Positions 52,147-61,462 are shown, counted from the first letter of the stretch. The stretch: DNA of 64,000 nucleotides from UBA2210 sp036825195 (GCA_036825195.1 DAISYQ010000014.1:1-64000), one strand, 5' to 3'. Made by a program: numbers and translations. Notes: generated by a model not told the origin, from the letters alone.

Positions 52147-53225
52147 GGCTGTGGGTCTCCCATGGGGTACGAACCCAGTATCTTGATGAGAGTGGCATGT
52201 TTGCCGAGAGCATCAAGGCATTCACCTATTCTGTCTTCTTTCACATGACCTTCGAAATCGATAAAGAAGAGGTACTCCCACATAGTGCCCTTGATGGGGT
52301 ATGATTCGATCTTCATCAGATTGATATCCTTTTGGGCGAAGGGTTGCAACGAACTGTACAGCGCCCCCGGCATGTGTCGGGTTCCCATCAGGATGGACGT
52401 CTTGTCCTTTCCCGTCGGTTTGCCCTCTCCCTTTCCGATAACGAGGAACCGGGTGATATTCGAAGGATTGTCTTCGATTCCTTCCGCGATGATGTTGAGT
52501 CCATAGAGAGCCGCGGCATTACTGCTCGCGATGGCCGCCCCTTTATCGTCCTCTGCAACGTTCCGGGCGGCCTTTGCCGTACTGTCCGTTTCATGGAGGG
52601 AGCAGTGGGGCAGGTTTTTCCTGATCCATTCCTGGCATTGTGCCAGTGCCTGGGGATGGGAGTATATCCGTTTAAGGCCGTCCGGATCGGTTATCTTCGA
52701 TACCAGAGAGTGATTGATCTTCAGAAAGATCTCTCCCAGGATATGCAGGGGTGTTGTGATCAGCCTGTCCAGTGTCAGTTTGACGGCCCCTTCCAGGGAG
52801 TTTTCCACGGGGACGACGCCCCAGTCCGCCTTTTTTCTTTCAATCTGATCGAAGACATCGAATATGGTAGGCTGGGGGAAAAAGAGGGCGCTTTTCCCGA
52901 AATGGGATTGTGCCGCCCCATGGGAGAATGAAGCCTCCGGACCCAGATAGGCGACCGATATGGGCGCCTGGAGGGCACGTGACGAGGAGAGGATCTCGGT
53001 GAAGATATCCTTCAGTGCCCTGTCGGAAAGAGGACCTTCATTGAGTTCATGCAGACGTGCGTAAATCCTGCTTTCCTGAGCAGGATCATAGATCTCCAGC
53101 CCCTCCTCCTTTTTTATGTCTCCGATCTCCAGAGATATTTGAGCCCGTTCGTTCAAGAGCCTGACAATCTCCTCATCCTTCTGTCTCAAACGATCTCTCA
53201 GATGATCAAACGGTTTGGATTTCAT
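52143..53225 (-). CDS. pheA: Bifunctional chorismate mutase/prephenate dehydratase (P-protein)
   Basis: Makes phenylpyruvate from chorismate via prephenate. The 360-residue protein has an N-terminal AroQ-type chorismate mutase (DRLRQKDEEIVRLLNERAQI), the dehydratase domain beginning AYLGPEASFSHGAAQSHFG and holding STAKAARNVAE and TRFLVIGK, and a C-terminal ACT domain (ALYSSLQPFAQKDINLMKIE and following). The usual Phe-binding motif ESRP reads ESYP here, so allosteric control may differ. Overlaps aroB and aroD by four bases. Confidence 0.94.
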   Translation of the reverse strand: MKSKPFDHLRDRLRQKDEEIVRLLNERAQISLEIGDIKKEEGLEIYDPAQESRIYARLHELNEGPLSDRALKDIFTEILSSSRALQAPISVAYLGPEASFSHGAAQSHFGKSALFFPQPTIFDVFDQIERKKADWGVVPVENSLEGAVKLTLDRLITTPLHILGEIFLKINHSLVSKITDPDGLKRIYSHPQALAQCQEWIRKNLPHCSLHETDSTAKAARNVAEDDKGAAIASSNAAALYGLNIIAEGIEDNPSNITRFLVIGKGEGKPTGKDKTSILMGTRHMPGALYSSLQPFAQKDINLMKIESYPIKGTMWEYLFFIDFEGHVKEDRIGECLDALGKHATLIKILGSYPMGDPQP

Positions 53226-54316
53226 TTTTTCAGTTCCTCAATGGTTTCAAGGATAAGCGATTCATCTACCGATCCGTTGATGAAAGGCATCCCGATCTTC
53301 TTCAGCAGCACGAAGTGGATGGAACCCCTTTCCCTCTTCTTATCAGTTCTGGTCTTCTCAATGATCTCTTCGGTATCGATCGATGCGGGAATGTGGTCGG
53401 CAAGGCCTGCAGCCCTTACAAGGTCTTGTATCCTGACCCGATCCTCGAAGGGGAGGTACTTCATCTTTTCCGATATGCGAGCCGAGGCGATCATCCCTAC
53501 TGAAACGGCGTTCCCGTGGGTAACTCTGTATCCCGATGCCGCTTCGATGGCGTGTCCTATCGTATGACCGAAATTGAGGATACGGCGCACACCCATATCC
53601 TGTTCGTCGATCTCAACGATGCCCTTCTTTATCTTGCATGACCTCTCGACGATCGTTTGGAGCACGTCCGGTTCCCGATCCCTGATCGCGCCGGATTTTC
53701 CTTCAAGGAGAGTGAAAAGATCAATATCGTCAATGATACCGTACTTTACAACCTCTGACAACCCATTGTTAAATTCATCGTCCGGGAGTGTTTCGAGAAA
53801 CCGGAGATCTATGAATACGGACTGCGGTTGAGAGAATGTCCCCAGAAGATTCTTACCCTCCGGAAGATCGATCCCCGTCTTGCCGCCGATACTGCTGTCC
53901 ACCTGGGCCATGAGAGTCGTCGGTACTTGGAGGCAGGGGATCGACCGCATGTATATGGATGCAATAAAGCCGGTTATATCGCCGGTAACGCCCCCGCCGA
54001 GTGCGATGAGGGCGGAACTCCGGTCGACGCCACGATGGATCAGTTCCTTTACAATGGTAAGGACCGTATCCATATTCTTTGACGCCTCTCCGGCCGGGTA
54101 CTCAATCAGATCGGCCTTCACATGCACCTCCTTCAATACGCCGAGGATCTCTTCTCCGTACAAGGCGGATACGTTTGAATCGGTGATAACCGTATATCGA
54201 TGAACGGTATTGCCTTTCGCGATGACGAGTCCCATACGGTCAAGGATATTATGGCCGATGTAGATCTCGTGAGAGAGGGATGATTGCTTGTCGAGATGTA
54301 CCGTAATCCTTTTCAT
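53222..54316 (-). CDS. aroB: 3-dehydroquinate synthase
   Basis: NAD- and metal-dependent cyclisation of DAHP to 3-dehydroquinate. The 364-residue protein has GGGVTGDITGFIASIYMRS (NAD site), QVDSSIGGKTGID and the metal ligand region LNFGHTIGHAIEAASGY. It starts 8 bases after the aroF stop. Confidence 0.95.
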   Translation of the reverse strand: MKRITVHLDKQSSLSHEIYIGHNILDRMGLVIAKGNTVHRYTVITDSNVSALYGEEILGVLKEVHVKADLIEYPAGEASKNMDTVLTIVKELIHRGVDRSSALIALGGGVTGDITGFIASIYMRSIPCLQVPTTLMAQVDSSIGGKTGIDLPEGKNLLGTFSQPQSVFIDLRFLETLPDDEFNNGLSEVVKYGIIDDIDLFTLLEGKSGAIRDREPDVLQTIVERSCKIKKGIVEIDEQDMGVRRILNFGHTIGHAIEAASGYRVTHGNAVSVGMIASARISEKMKYLPFEDRVRIQDLVRAAGLADHIPASIDTEEIIEKTRTDKKRERGSIHFVLLKKIGMPFINGSVDESLILETIEELKK

Positions 54317-54324
54317 GATGACAC

Positions 54325-55341
54325 CTACACTTCCTTGCTTATACGTTTCTCAAGGTCTCGTATTTCTTCCATAAGATTATAGAATTTTTCAGGTTTTAAT
54401 GATTGAGTCCCGTCAGAGACTGCCTTTTCCGGTTCAGGATGAACCTCGATCATGACACCATGCGCCCCAACCGCGAGGGCCGCTCTCGTCAGAGGAAGGA
54501 CATATTTCCAGTTACCCGCCGCATGGCTGGGGTCAATGATCACCGGCAGATGCGACAGTTCCTTCAGTACGGGAACGGCGCTGATGTCGAGGGTGTTGCG
54601 GGTCGCCGTTTCAAAGGTGCGGATCCCTCGCTCACACAGGATGACATCGTCGTTTCCCGACGAAAGGATGTACTCCGCCGACATGAGGAACTCTTCGATC
54701 GTCGTCATCATGCCTCGCTTGAGAAGGACGGGCTTTTTCGCCTTTCCCACCTTTTTCAAGAGGGCAAAGTTCTGGACGTTTCGTGCCCCTATCTGGAGGA
54801 GATCGACATACTCTTCAACCAGATCGACATCGGTGGTATTGAGCACCTCTGTGATAACCGGCATGCCGGTCTTGTCACCGGCTTCCCTGAGAAGCTTCAG
54901 CCCCTCTTCTTCCATGCCCTGGAAGCTGTACGGCGATGTCCTCGGCTTGAAGGCTCCTCCCCTGATAACATCGGCCCCGCCTTTTTTTGCGATGAAGGCG
55001 CTCTCCATCATCTGTTCCGGACTTTCAATCGAACAGGGACCCGCCATGACGACGAATCCTGAACCACCGATTTCCGCATTACCGACTCGAATGACGGTGT
55101 TCCCCTCTTTTGCCTCACGACTGGCCAGTTTGTAGGGTTTCAGGATGGGAATCGTCTTTTCAACACCGGAAAGCGACTCGGCGAACTTGAGGTTTTCCTT
55201 ACCTCGGTTGTCTCCCACGGCGCCTATGATAGTGCGCTCGACCCCATGGGAGGGATGTGTTTTGTAACCGACAGACTCAATCCAGTCGATTACATCCTGT
55301 ATCTGTTTCTGTGTTGCGTTCTTTTTCATTACGATGATCAC
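54325..55341 (-). CDS. aroF: 3-deoxy-7-phosphoheptulonate synthase, type I-beta
   Basis: First committed step of the shikimate pathway: PEP plus erythrose 4-phosphate to DAHP. At 338 residues it has an N-terminal ferredoxin-like regulatory domain (about 1-70), known in this subclass to bind Tyr or Phe, and then the barrel with MAGPCSIESPEQM, RGGAFKPRTSPYSFQGM and DPSHAAGNW. Start is GTG 55341, with AGGAGG nine bases upstream. It is the first gene of the operon and is preceded by an attenuator with aromatic leader peptide. Confidence 0.95.
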   Translation of the reverse strand: MIIVMKKNATQKQIQDVIDWIESVGYKTHPSHGVERTIIGAVGDNRGKENLKFAESLSGVEKTIPILKPYKLASREAKEGNTVIRVGNAEIGGSGFVVMAGPCSIESPEQMMESAFIAKKGGADVIRGGAFKPRTSPYSFQGMEEEGLKLLREAGDKTGMPVITEVLNTTDVDLVEEYVDLLQIGARNVQNFALLKKVGKAKKPVLLKRGMMTTIEEFLMSAEYILSSGNDDVILCERGIRTFETATRNTLDISAVPVLKELSHLPVIIDPSHAAGNWKYVLPLTRAALAVGAHGVMIEVHPEPEKAVSDGTQSLKPEKFYNLMEEIRDLEKRISKEV

Positions 55342-55360
55342 TTTTTAAATCCTCCTGTAA

Positions 55361-55400
55361 AAAAATAAAAAAGCCATGGTGAAACCGGTTTCACCATGGC
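55361..55400 (-). terminator. Second tandem terminator hairpin of the aro leader
   Basis: A perfect 28-bp palindrome with arms of 14 (GCCATGGTGAAACC / GGTTTCACCATGGC, 55400-55373), followed on the minus strand by a T-rich run TTTTTTATTTTTTT. It lies right before the aroF ribosome site, so read-through is required for expression. Confidence 0.85.
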
Positions 55401-55409
55401 CTTATAAAC

Positions 55410-55450
55410 AAAAAAGCCACGGTGTAGACGCTTTCGGTCTACCCATGGCT
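55410..55450 (-). terminator. First tandem terminator/attenuator hairpin of the aro leader
   Basis: On the minus strand AGCCATGGGTAGAC pairs with GTCTACaCCgTGGCT (55450-55437 with 55429-55415), followed by TTTTTT (55415-55410). It starts 23 bases after the leader-peptide stop. Its 5' arm GCCATGG is also complementary to CCATGG segments of the second hairpin, so alternative pairings are possible. Confidence 0.85.
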
Positions 55451-55472
55451 TACATTCATTTATGTTTTGAAT

Positions 55473-55559
55473 TTAGCTACTCATAAGCGATGGGCACACC
55501 GATCCGCCAAAAAAGTAATAGCTAAACCAGTAAGTTACATTCAAATTTTTGCCCATCAT
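55473..55559 (-). CDS. Aromatic leader peptide of the aro operon
   Basis: A 28-codon open frame starting with two ATG codons and preceded by GAAGGTG. Residues 9-17 are TYWFSYYFF, so seven of nine residues are Tyr, Trp or Phe. The frame ends with TAA 23 bases before the first terminator hairpin. This is the classical arrangement for ribosome-mediated transcription attenuation: slow translation when charged Tyr-, Trp- or Phe-tRNA is scarce would alter folding of the downstream RNA and let transcription pass into aroF. It is not a stable protein in its own right. Confidence 0.85.
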   Translation of the reverse strand: MMGKNLNVTYWFSYYFFGGSVCPSLMSS

Positions 55560-55588
55560 TAAAAACACCTTCTAAAAAATGTTGTTGC

Positions 55589-55618
55589 TTTATGCTCACA
55601 AATCCTGATCATTGTCAA
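55589..55618 (-). promoter_or_regulatory. Promoter of the aro operon
   Basis: On the minus strand TTGACA (55618-55613) is followed after 18 bases by CATAAA (55594-55589), 4/6 to the -10 consensus. The leader peptide starts about 30 bases downstream. Confidence 0.65.
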
Positions 55619-55748
55619 GAAGAAAAATTTCCCGTTGAAAAACAACCGGAGGGTAAGGAAATAAAGACCAATAGTTATAAATGGTTTTCGAAAAGGACCC
55701 TGACTGTTGCAGCAGCTTCTCCAATAAATGTGAAAGGAACGATCTCTT

Positions 55749-57821
55749 TCAACTTTCCGTTACGATTCTTGAAAAATCGGCGATCCGGTAAAAGAGATCC
55801 GATATTTCTTCAAGCAGGGACAGCCTGTTAAACCGTATCTTTTCATCCTCAGCCATAACCATAACTTCTTCAAAGAAGGCATCGACCGGTTTCCGGAGGG
55901 TTGCCATCTCGGAAAGGGCGTCTGAGTATCTGCCTTCGTCGATGCATCCGTTTGCCCGTTCCCGTATATTGATAAATGAATCATAGAGGTTGGACTCCGC
56001 AGTTGAATCAAAGAAAGCCGCATCGATAAAGCCGCCTCTAAACTCCTTGAGGATGTTTACGACCCGTTTGAAGGCGATCGCAAGCGGTTCGAAGTCGGGG
56101 TGGGTTTTGAAGTTCTCCATCGCCTCTATCTTTCGGAGAGATTGGACGATATCGGATATCCCGAGCGCCAGAACGGCGTTGACCACATCATAGGGGTGCC
56201 CCTGAGAAACCAGCTGATTTTCAAATCTTCCTTTGAAAAAATCGAGCACGTTTGCCTTTGTCTCTTCGGGATCCCTCTGAACTTTGCTGCCGAGAATCGC
56301 GATGCTCCGGCCGATAAGTTCGTCTAATTTGATGGCATACCCTTTGGTAAGGATGATATTGATGATTCCCAGTGCCTGTCTTCTGAGGGCGAAGGGATCT
56401 GCCGTTCCCGTGGGAATCAGATTGATGCCGAAAAAGCCCACAATCGTATCCATCTTGTCGGCGATGCTGACGATGGCTCCCTCATCCGTCTCGGGAAGAT
56501 CACCGCCGGCGGCTATGGGAAGATAATGTTCGTAAATTGCCTGGGCAACAACGGGATTCTCGCCCTGGAGCAGGGCGTACTCTCTTCCCATAACTCCCTG
56601 GAGTTCGGTAAACTCATACACCATCTGGGTTTCCAGGTCCGCTTTGGAAAGGATCGCCACGCGGTCGACGGTATCACCGATCGGCAGACCGATTTCCTCT
56701 GTGAGATACGTGGCGAGTTCCCTGAACTGCATCACCTTTTCGTATGAGGTCCCGAGGGTTCGGTGAAACACGACGTCTTTCAGATCTTCGAGGTGATTCT
56801 CGAGGGGCGTCTTCTGGTCTTCTTCGAAGAAGAACCGGGCATCGGCGAGCCGCGCCCTGATCACCTTTTCATTGCCGCGGGTGACGACCGATGGATCTCT
56901 CGCAACGGTGTTGTTCACGGTGATGAAGTGAGGGAGCAGCTTCCCCTGACTGTCGATAACCGGGAAGTACTTCTGGTGTTTCATCATGGCCGTGGTGAGG
57001 ACCTCTTTGGGAAGCGTCAGATATTCCCTGTCAAAGGTTCCGCATACGACAGAGGGATATTCGACCAAGAAACTCACCTCCCCGAGGAGGTCTTCGTTCT
57101 CAAGGACCGAACCGGAAACAGCCTGGGCGGCTGCTTTGGCCTCGTCCTGTATGATCTTCTTTCTTCTCTCCGGATCCACGATAACGAACCGTTCTTCGGC
57201 CTTCTTCAGGTAGTCTTCGAACCCGTCGACCGTGAAGGGGTCGGGGGCCATGAATCGGTGGCCGCAGCTGGTGTTCCCGCTGGTTATGTTCTCTATCGAA
57301 AAGGGAACGACTTCATTCCCGAAGAGGGCCAGCATCCAGTGAATCGGTCGCGGAAAGCGTATATCCAGATCCATCCAGCGCATCGATTTCCGGAAGGGAA
57401 TGGACATAATAAACCGCGGCAGGAGGGCCGTCAGAATGGTCTTTGTATCTTCACCGAGGATCTTTTTGCGGGCACAGATCTGTTTTCCCTTGGGCGTCTC
57501 GACTATCTCCAGATCGGAGACATCCATTCCCTGTCCCCGGGCAAATCCGATGGCCGCCTTTGTGGGGTTGCCCTCTTTATCGAATGCCACATTTGTGGAA
57601 GGGCCCATCTTTTCCAAGAGCTGATCTTCCTGTTTCTCATCCACGTTCAAAACCGACAGGAGAAGCCTTCTCGGTGTACCCATGGTCTGTATACGACCGT
57701 GGCCGATACGGTTTTCGGAAAACTCCTTTGTGATGATTCTCTCCATATCCTCCAGCGCTTTCGGCATGAAGGCGGCGGGGATTTCTTCCGTCCCTATTTC
57801 CAGCAATAATTCTTTGGCCAT
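55749..57821 (-). CDS. glyS: Glycine-tRNA ligase, beta subunit
   Basis: Beta chain of the bacterial (alphabeta)2 GlyRS. The 690-residue length matches the family. It starts MAKELLLEIGTEEIPAAFM and has LKDVVFHRTLGTSYEKV, the HD-like segment and the C-terminal tRNA-binding region with DRVAILSKADLETQMVYEF. It follows glyQ by 18 bases. The downstream end is close to the aro operon promoter. Confidence 0.95.
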   Translation of the reverse strand: MAKELLLEIGTEEIPAAFMPKALEDMERIITKEFSENRIGHGRIQTMGTPRRLLLSVLNVDEKQEDQLLEKMGPSTNVAFDKEGNPTKAAIGFARGQGMDVSDLEIVETPKGKQICARKKILGEDTKTILTALLPRFIMSIPFRKSMRWMDLDIRFPRPIHWMLALFGNEVVPFSIENITSGNTSCGHRFMAPDPFTVDGFEDYLKKAEERFVIVDPERRKKIIQDEAKAAAQAVSGSVLENEDLLGEVSFLVEYPSVVCGTFDREYLTLPKEVLTTAMMKHQKYFPVIDSQGKLLPHFITVNNTVARDPSVVTRGNEKVIRARLADARFFFEEDQKTPLENHLEDLKDVVFHRTLGTSYEKVMQFRELATYLTEEIGLPIGDTVDRVAILSKADLETQMVYEFTELQGVMGREYALLQGENPVVAQAIYEHYLPIAAGGDLPETDEGAIVSIADKMDTIVGFFGINLIPTGTADPFALRRQALGIINIILTKGYAIKLDELIGRSIAILGSKVQRDPEETKANVLDFFKGRFENQLVSQGHPYDVVNAVLALGISDIVQSLRKIEAMENFKTHPDFEPLAIAFKRVVNILKEFRGGFIDAAFFDSTAESNLYDSFINIRERANGCIDEGRYSDALSEMATLRKPVDAFFEEVMVMAEDEKIRFNRLSLLEEISDLFYRIADFSRIVTES

Positions 57822-57839
57822 GAGAAAATAACTCCTGCG

Positions 57840-58721
57840 TTAACTCCTGTTGAACTTTCCTGTGAGGGGATATCCCATCTCCTCTCTTTGTTTAACGTAC
57901 CCCTCTGCGCTGAGTCGTGCGAGATTTCTTACCCTTCCGATATAGCCGGTACGTTCATTGACGCTTATGGCACCCCGTGCATCGAGGATGTTGAATGCGT
58001 GCGAACATTTCAGGCAATAGTCGTATGTGGGGAGGACAAGCCCCTTCTCGGCGGTTTTTATCGATTCCGCTTCGTACATATCGAAAAGAGTTCTGAGCAT
58101 ATCGGTATCGGCCTCTTCGAACTGATAGGTGGAGAATTCGACTTCGCCCTTGTGGTGAACGTCTCCGTATTTTATTCCATGTCCCCATTCGAGGTCGTAT
58201 ACATTATCGATCTCCTGAAGATACATGGCGATTCGCTCTATGCCGTACGTGATCTCAACGCATATGGGGTGCAGGTCGATGCCGCCGACCTGCTGGAAGT
58301 AGGTGAATTGGGTGATCTCCATACCGTCGAGCCAGACCTCCCAGCCCAATCCCCAGGCGCCGAGGGTAGGTGATTCCCAGTCATCCTCTACGAATCGTAT
58401 GTCGTGGTCGAGGGGATCTATACCGAAACTCTTGAGGGAGTTAAGGTAGAGGTCCTGGATGTTAAGGGGAGACGGTTTCATTATCACCTGATACTGGTAA
58501 TAATGCTGGAGTCTGTTCGGGTTCTCGCCGTATCGGCCGTCTGTGGGACGGCGTGATGGTTCAACATAGGCGACATTCCACGGTTCCGGTCCGAGCGCTC
58601 TGAGAAAAGTCGCCGGATTGAATGTGCCTGCGCCCACTTCTATGTCATAGGGTTGCTGTACGATACACCCCTGATCGGCCCAGTATTTTTCCAGGGCGAA
58701 TATCAGTTCCTGAAAGGTCAC
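57840..58721 (-). CDS. glyQ: Glycine-tRNA ligase, alpha subunit
   Basis: Catalytic class II alpha chain of GlyRS. The 293-residue protein starts MTFQELIFALEKYWADQGC and has QPYDIEVGAGTFNPATFLR, EPSRRPTDGRYGENPNRLQ and WEVWLDGMEITQFTYFQQ, all conserved. The glyQ-glyS order and separate chains are typical of most bacteria outside Firmicutes with fused or alpha2 enzymes. Confidence 0.96.
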   Translation of the reverse strand: MTFQELIFALEKYWADQGCIVQQPYDIEVGAGTFNPATFLRALGPEPWNVAYVEPSRRPTDGRYGENPNRLQHYYQYQVIMKPSPLNIQDLYLNSLKSFGIDPLDHDIRFVEDDWESPTLGAWGLGWEVWLDGMEITQFTYFQQVGGIDLHPICVEITYGIERIAMYLQEIDNVYDLEWGHGIKYGDVHHKGEVEFSTYQFEEADTDMLRTLFDMYEAESIKTAEKGLVLPTYDYCLKCSHAFNILDARGAISVNERTGYIGRVRNLARLSAEGYVKQREEMGYPLTGKFNRS

Positions 58722-58960
58722 GTTTGCCTCCTTGGACTTTCTTGCACCTATACGTAAATGCGGAGGGAAGCTATCATTAAGGAGGGATAGATGTCAAGGC
58801 AAATCAGGTTCTTGAATTGAACAGAGAGCACAGTTCCCACTCCGTGATTCGGGGTCATCGAGAAAATAAAAACCAGACGTGGTCCGAATCAATTAGAAAT
58901 TTATCCCACCCTTTCGAATCAATACATACAGCCAGGATGTCCATCAGGAACAAATCTTTT

Positions 58961-59728
58961 CTAAATCAACCTTTTTATTTCGTCGAGAACCTGCAAGGAT
59001 TTTGGTTCCTTCCCGAGGGTATGGCATATGAAAGATCGTAAAATCTGACCGCTTTCCCTCGTGGCATTCTCCGAAAGGATCAAACGGGGTATCCGGTTCG
59101 TTTCCATCTTTTTGCCCATGAGGAGCGTTTTGAGCGTTCCGGTCGATACCGGTATGCAGTTCAGATTGCCCCCGCTGCACAGAGAGCATCGTATGCCTCC
59201 GCTTGCGGCGTCGAAAAATGCGGTGTTTATTTCAGCAAGTGAAGTATTGCAGATTATGCACCGCTCCAGTGACGGTTCATATCCCGAAAGGGCGAGCAGG
59301 CGCAGCTCGAAAAATCGAGTTGTCTCTTCCAGGCCATTGCCTGCTTCCAGGAGTTCCAGAAAACCGGCCAGCAGCTGAAAGATGGCGGCGCTTTTCTTAC
59401 CTTCGTCGGTGAACTGGTGAATGAGGTCGATCATGTATGAAGCGGTCATGGTCCGTTGCAGGTTTTCCCTGATGTGGGGGTAATGGTCGATTACATCACA
59501 GTTTTCTATAAGAGACAGGCCTTCTTCTCCCATTCGCGAGAAGAGCAGTATGGAATGGGAGAATGGTTCAATGGCGTTTGAAAAGCGTTTCCTGCTCCGT
59601 CTGGCACCCTTGGCGATTCCTCGGATCTTGCCGAATTCTCTGGTAAAAAACGTAACAATGCGGTCGGATTCTCCATAGTTGAGAAAACGCAGGACGAAAG
59701 CCTCTGTCTTGTAGGAAGGCCTTTTCAT
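58961..59728 (-). CDS. recO: DNA repair protein RecO
   Basis: Single-strand annealing and RecA-loading protein of the RecFOR pathway. The 255-residue protein has an N-terminal OB fold (KTEAFVLRFLNYGESDRIVTFF), a helical centre and the zinc-finger region CIICNTSL and IRCSLCSG. The frame is open to 59842, but the OB fold starts at ATG 59728, which overlaps the mgtE stop by four bases (ATGA) and is chosen as start. Confidence 0.92.
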   Translation of the reverse strand: MKRPSYKTEAFVLRFLNYGESDRIVTFFTREFGKIRGIAKGARRSRKRFSNAIEPFSHSILLFSRMGEEGLSLIENCDVIDHYPHIRENLQRTMTASYMIDLIHQFTDEGKKSAAIFQLLAGFLELLEAGNGLEETTRFFELRLLALSGYEPSLERCIICNTSLAEINTAFFDAASGGIRCSLCSGGNLNCIPVSTGTLKTLLMGKKMETNRIPRLILSENATRESGQILRSFICHTLGKEPKSLQVLDEIKRLI

Positions 59729-61086
59729 GTCATCAGCTTCAGAAATATGGTTGCGAGACCCAGGAAAGAGAAGAACCCGAATGCATCCGTAAAGGCCGTT
59801 ATAAAGATATGAGAACCCAGAGCGGGATCGGCCTTCAGCCACTTCAGACTCAGGGGGATCAGTATCCCGATCAGTGTACCCACGAACACGTTGATCATCA
59901 TGGCGAGGCCGAGCACCAGACCAAGTACGGGCATTCCTTTCCAGAAATATGCTACGGTGCCGATGACAATGCCTACTGCCAGTCCGTTGATAATACCCAC
60001 AACGATCTGTTTATAGAGAGCCTTCTTTGAGTTTTCAAAGGTGACTTCGCCGAGTGCCATTCCGCGGACGATCAGTGTGAGGGTCTGACTGCCGGCATTG
60101 CCTCCAAGTCCGGCAACTACCGGCATGAAAACGGCAAGGGCGATTACCATCTGTATGGTATCCTCAAAGAAACCGATAACCAGCGCCGATGCAAGGGCGG
60201 TCAGGAGGTTGAGATAGAGCCAGGGGAGTCTTTTCTTTACCGATTCAACGGGTTCGTTGAAGATATTGTCGTCTTCATCAAGGCCGGCGATTCTGTATAT
60301 ATCCTCGGAAGATTCCTCTTCCATGACGTCAACGATGTCGTCGATGGTAATTCTGCCGAGCAGATGGTTTTCTTTATCGACAACGGGGAGCGAGACCAGG
60401 TCGTACTTTTCAAACATTCGTGCGACCTCTTCCTGATCCACGTCAGCCGTTACACTCGGAATAGTCTTATCGATCGCTTCTGTGGCGAGACTGTTTCGCT
60501 TGGAAGTAATCAGTTTCTGGAGTGGAATGGCACCGATGAGTGTTTCGTCTCTGTCAACGACAAATATGTTATATACGTTTTCAATGTCGTCCGATGCCTG
60601 TACAACAGCGCCCAAGGCATCGTTGATGGTTGATCCCGAGTGGATGGAGACCAGCTCCGACTGCATGATGCCTCCGGCCGTATCCTCTTCATATTTCAAT
60701 AGTTCCTTGAGGTCATCCGATTCTTCGGGTTCTATCTCTTCCAGAACGGCCTTTGCCTGATCTTCAGTCAGTTCTGCGATGACGTCTGCTGCATCATCCG
60801 AGTCCATTTCATCGATGATCTCGGCGAGTTTTTTATCGGATATATCCTCGAGTATCTGTTCTCTCGATATGTCACTGAGTTCGGTGATAACGTCGGAGGC
60901 CTTTTCTACTTCAAGGAGGGAAAAGAGGTGGATCTTTTCCTGCTCTTCAAGGTTATCAATCAGATCGGCGATGTCGGCTGGATGAAGTTCCGAGAACAGG
61001 TCGATGATATCGAATTCTCTGTTCAGGCGTATCAGCTCTTCAAGCTGACTGAGATAGGGTATCTCTTCTTTTCTTTGTATTTTCAT
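59725..61086 (-). CDS. mgtE: Magnesium transporter MgtE
   Basis: Mg2+ channel with cytoplasmic sensor. At 453 residues it has the N domain (about 1-120, Asp/Glu-rich helices), two CBS domains (about 135-250, DEDDNIFNEPVESVKKR linking to the membrane) and five transmembrane helices (about 275-453) with PVVAGLGGNAGSQTLTLIVRGMALGEV, the conserved pore motif. ATG 61086 is chosen because the domain begins there; an in-frame start at 61128 is possible. No M-box riboswitch was recognised upstream. Confidence 0.95.
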   Translation of the reverse strand: MKIQRKEEIPYLSQLEELIRLNREFDIIDLFSELHPADIADLIDNLEEQEKIHLFSLLEVEKASDVITELSDISREQILEDISDKKLAEIIDEMDSDDAADVIAELTEDQAKAVLEEIEPEESDDLKELLKYEEDTAGGIMQSELVSIHSGSTINDALGAVVQASDDIENVYNIFVVDRDETLIGAIPLQKLITSKRNSLATEAIDKTIPSVTADVDQEEVARMFEKYDLVSLPVVDKENHLLGRITIDDIVDVMEEESSEDIYRIAGLDEDDNIFNEPVESVKKRLPWLYLNLLTALASALVIGFFEDTIQMVIALAVFMPVVAGLGGNAGSQTLTLIVRGMALGEVTFENSKKALYKQIVVGIINGLAVGIVIGTVAYFWKGMPVLGLVLGLAMMINVFVGTLIGILIPLSLKWLKADPALGSHIFITAFTDAFGFFSFLGLATIFLKLMT

Positions 61087-61462
61087 GACAATCACCAATT
61101 GGAAAACTAAAAGAATATTTATTACCACGTCTTAGGAATCAGGGCAAGATTGAAATAGTACCCATGCTGAGAGGTTACCAATCCTCCGTGTGTATAATAG
61201 GTTACCAGAGAGGGATAAATGAAACGGGCTGGACAGGGAATAAAAGGTCTTGCCAAAATACGCTTAAATACTGTAAGTGACTATAAGGGCTGACGATGTT
61301 TTGGTAAAAATCGGAGATATCCATTTCATACTAGGTTCCTGGTTCACTATCATGCTTACACGGCGTTTATCGGGGGCGTGAACTACCTATGGTTCGTTGA
61401 TTACTCTACTGATATGATTCAGGGCTATATGTCTGCGAAAGGCATATGTGAGGACGATAAAT
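61087..61462. other. Divergent intergenic region between mgtE and DUF3842 gene
   Basis: This 376-base region contains two GGTTACCA repeats near 61175 and 61201 and no recognised riboswitch or gene. It should hold promoters for both neighbours. Confidence 0.4.

Larger units (their letters stand above)
55342..55748. other. Leader and control region of the aro operon
   Basis: This 407-base region between glyS and aroF contains, in the direction of aro transcription, a promoter (55618-55589), an aromatic leader peptide (55559-55473), and two tandem terminator hairpins (55450-55410 and 55400-55361) leading to the aroF ribosome site. Confidence 0.8.

Noticed and set aside
56763..57809. 348-codon plus-strand frame opposite glyS
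   Set aside because: Antisense to a clear glycyl-tRNA synthetase beta subunit, and no ribosome site.
61087..61462. Possible M-box riboswitch upstream of mgtE
   Set aside because: I did not find the conserved M-box core sequences on the minus strand. Only GGTTACCA repeats are present.
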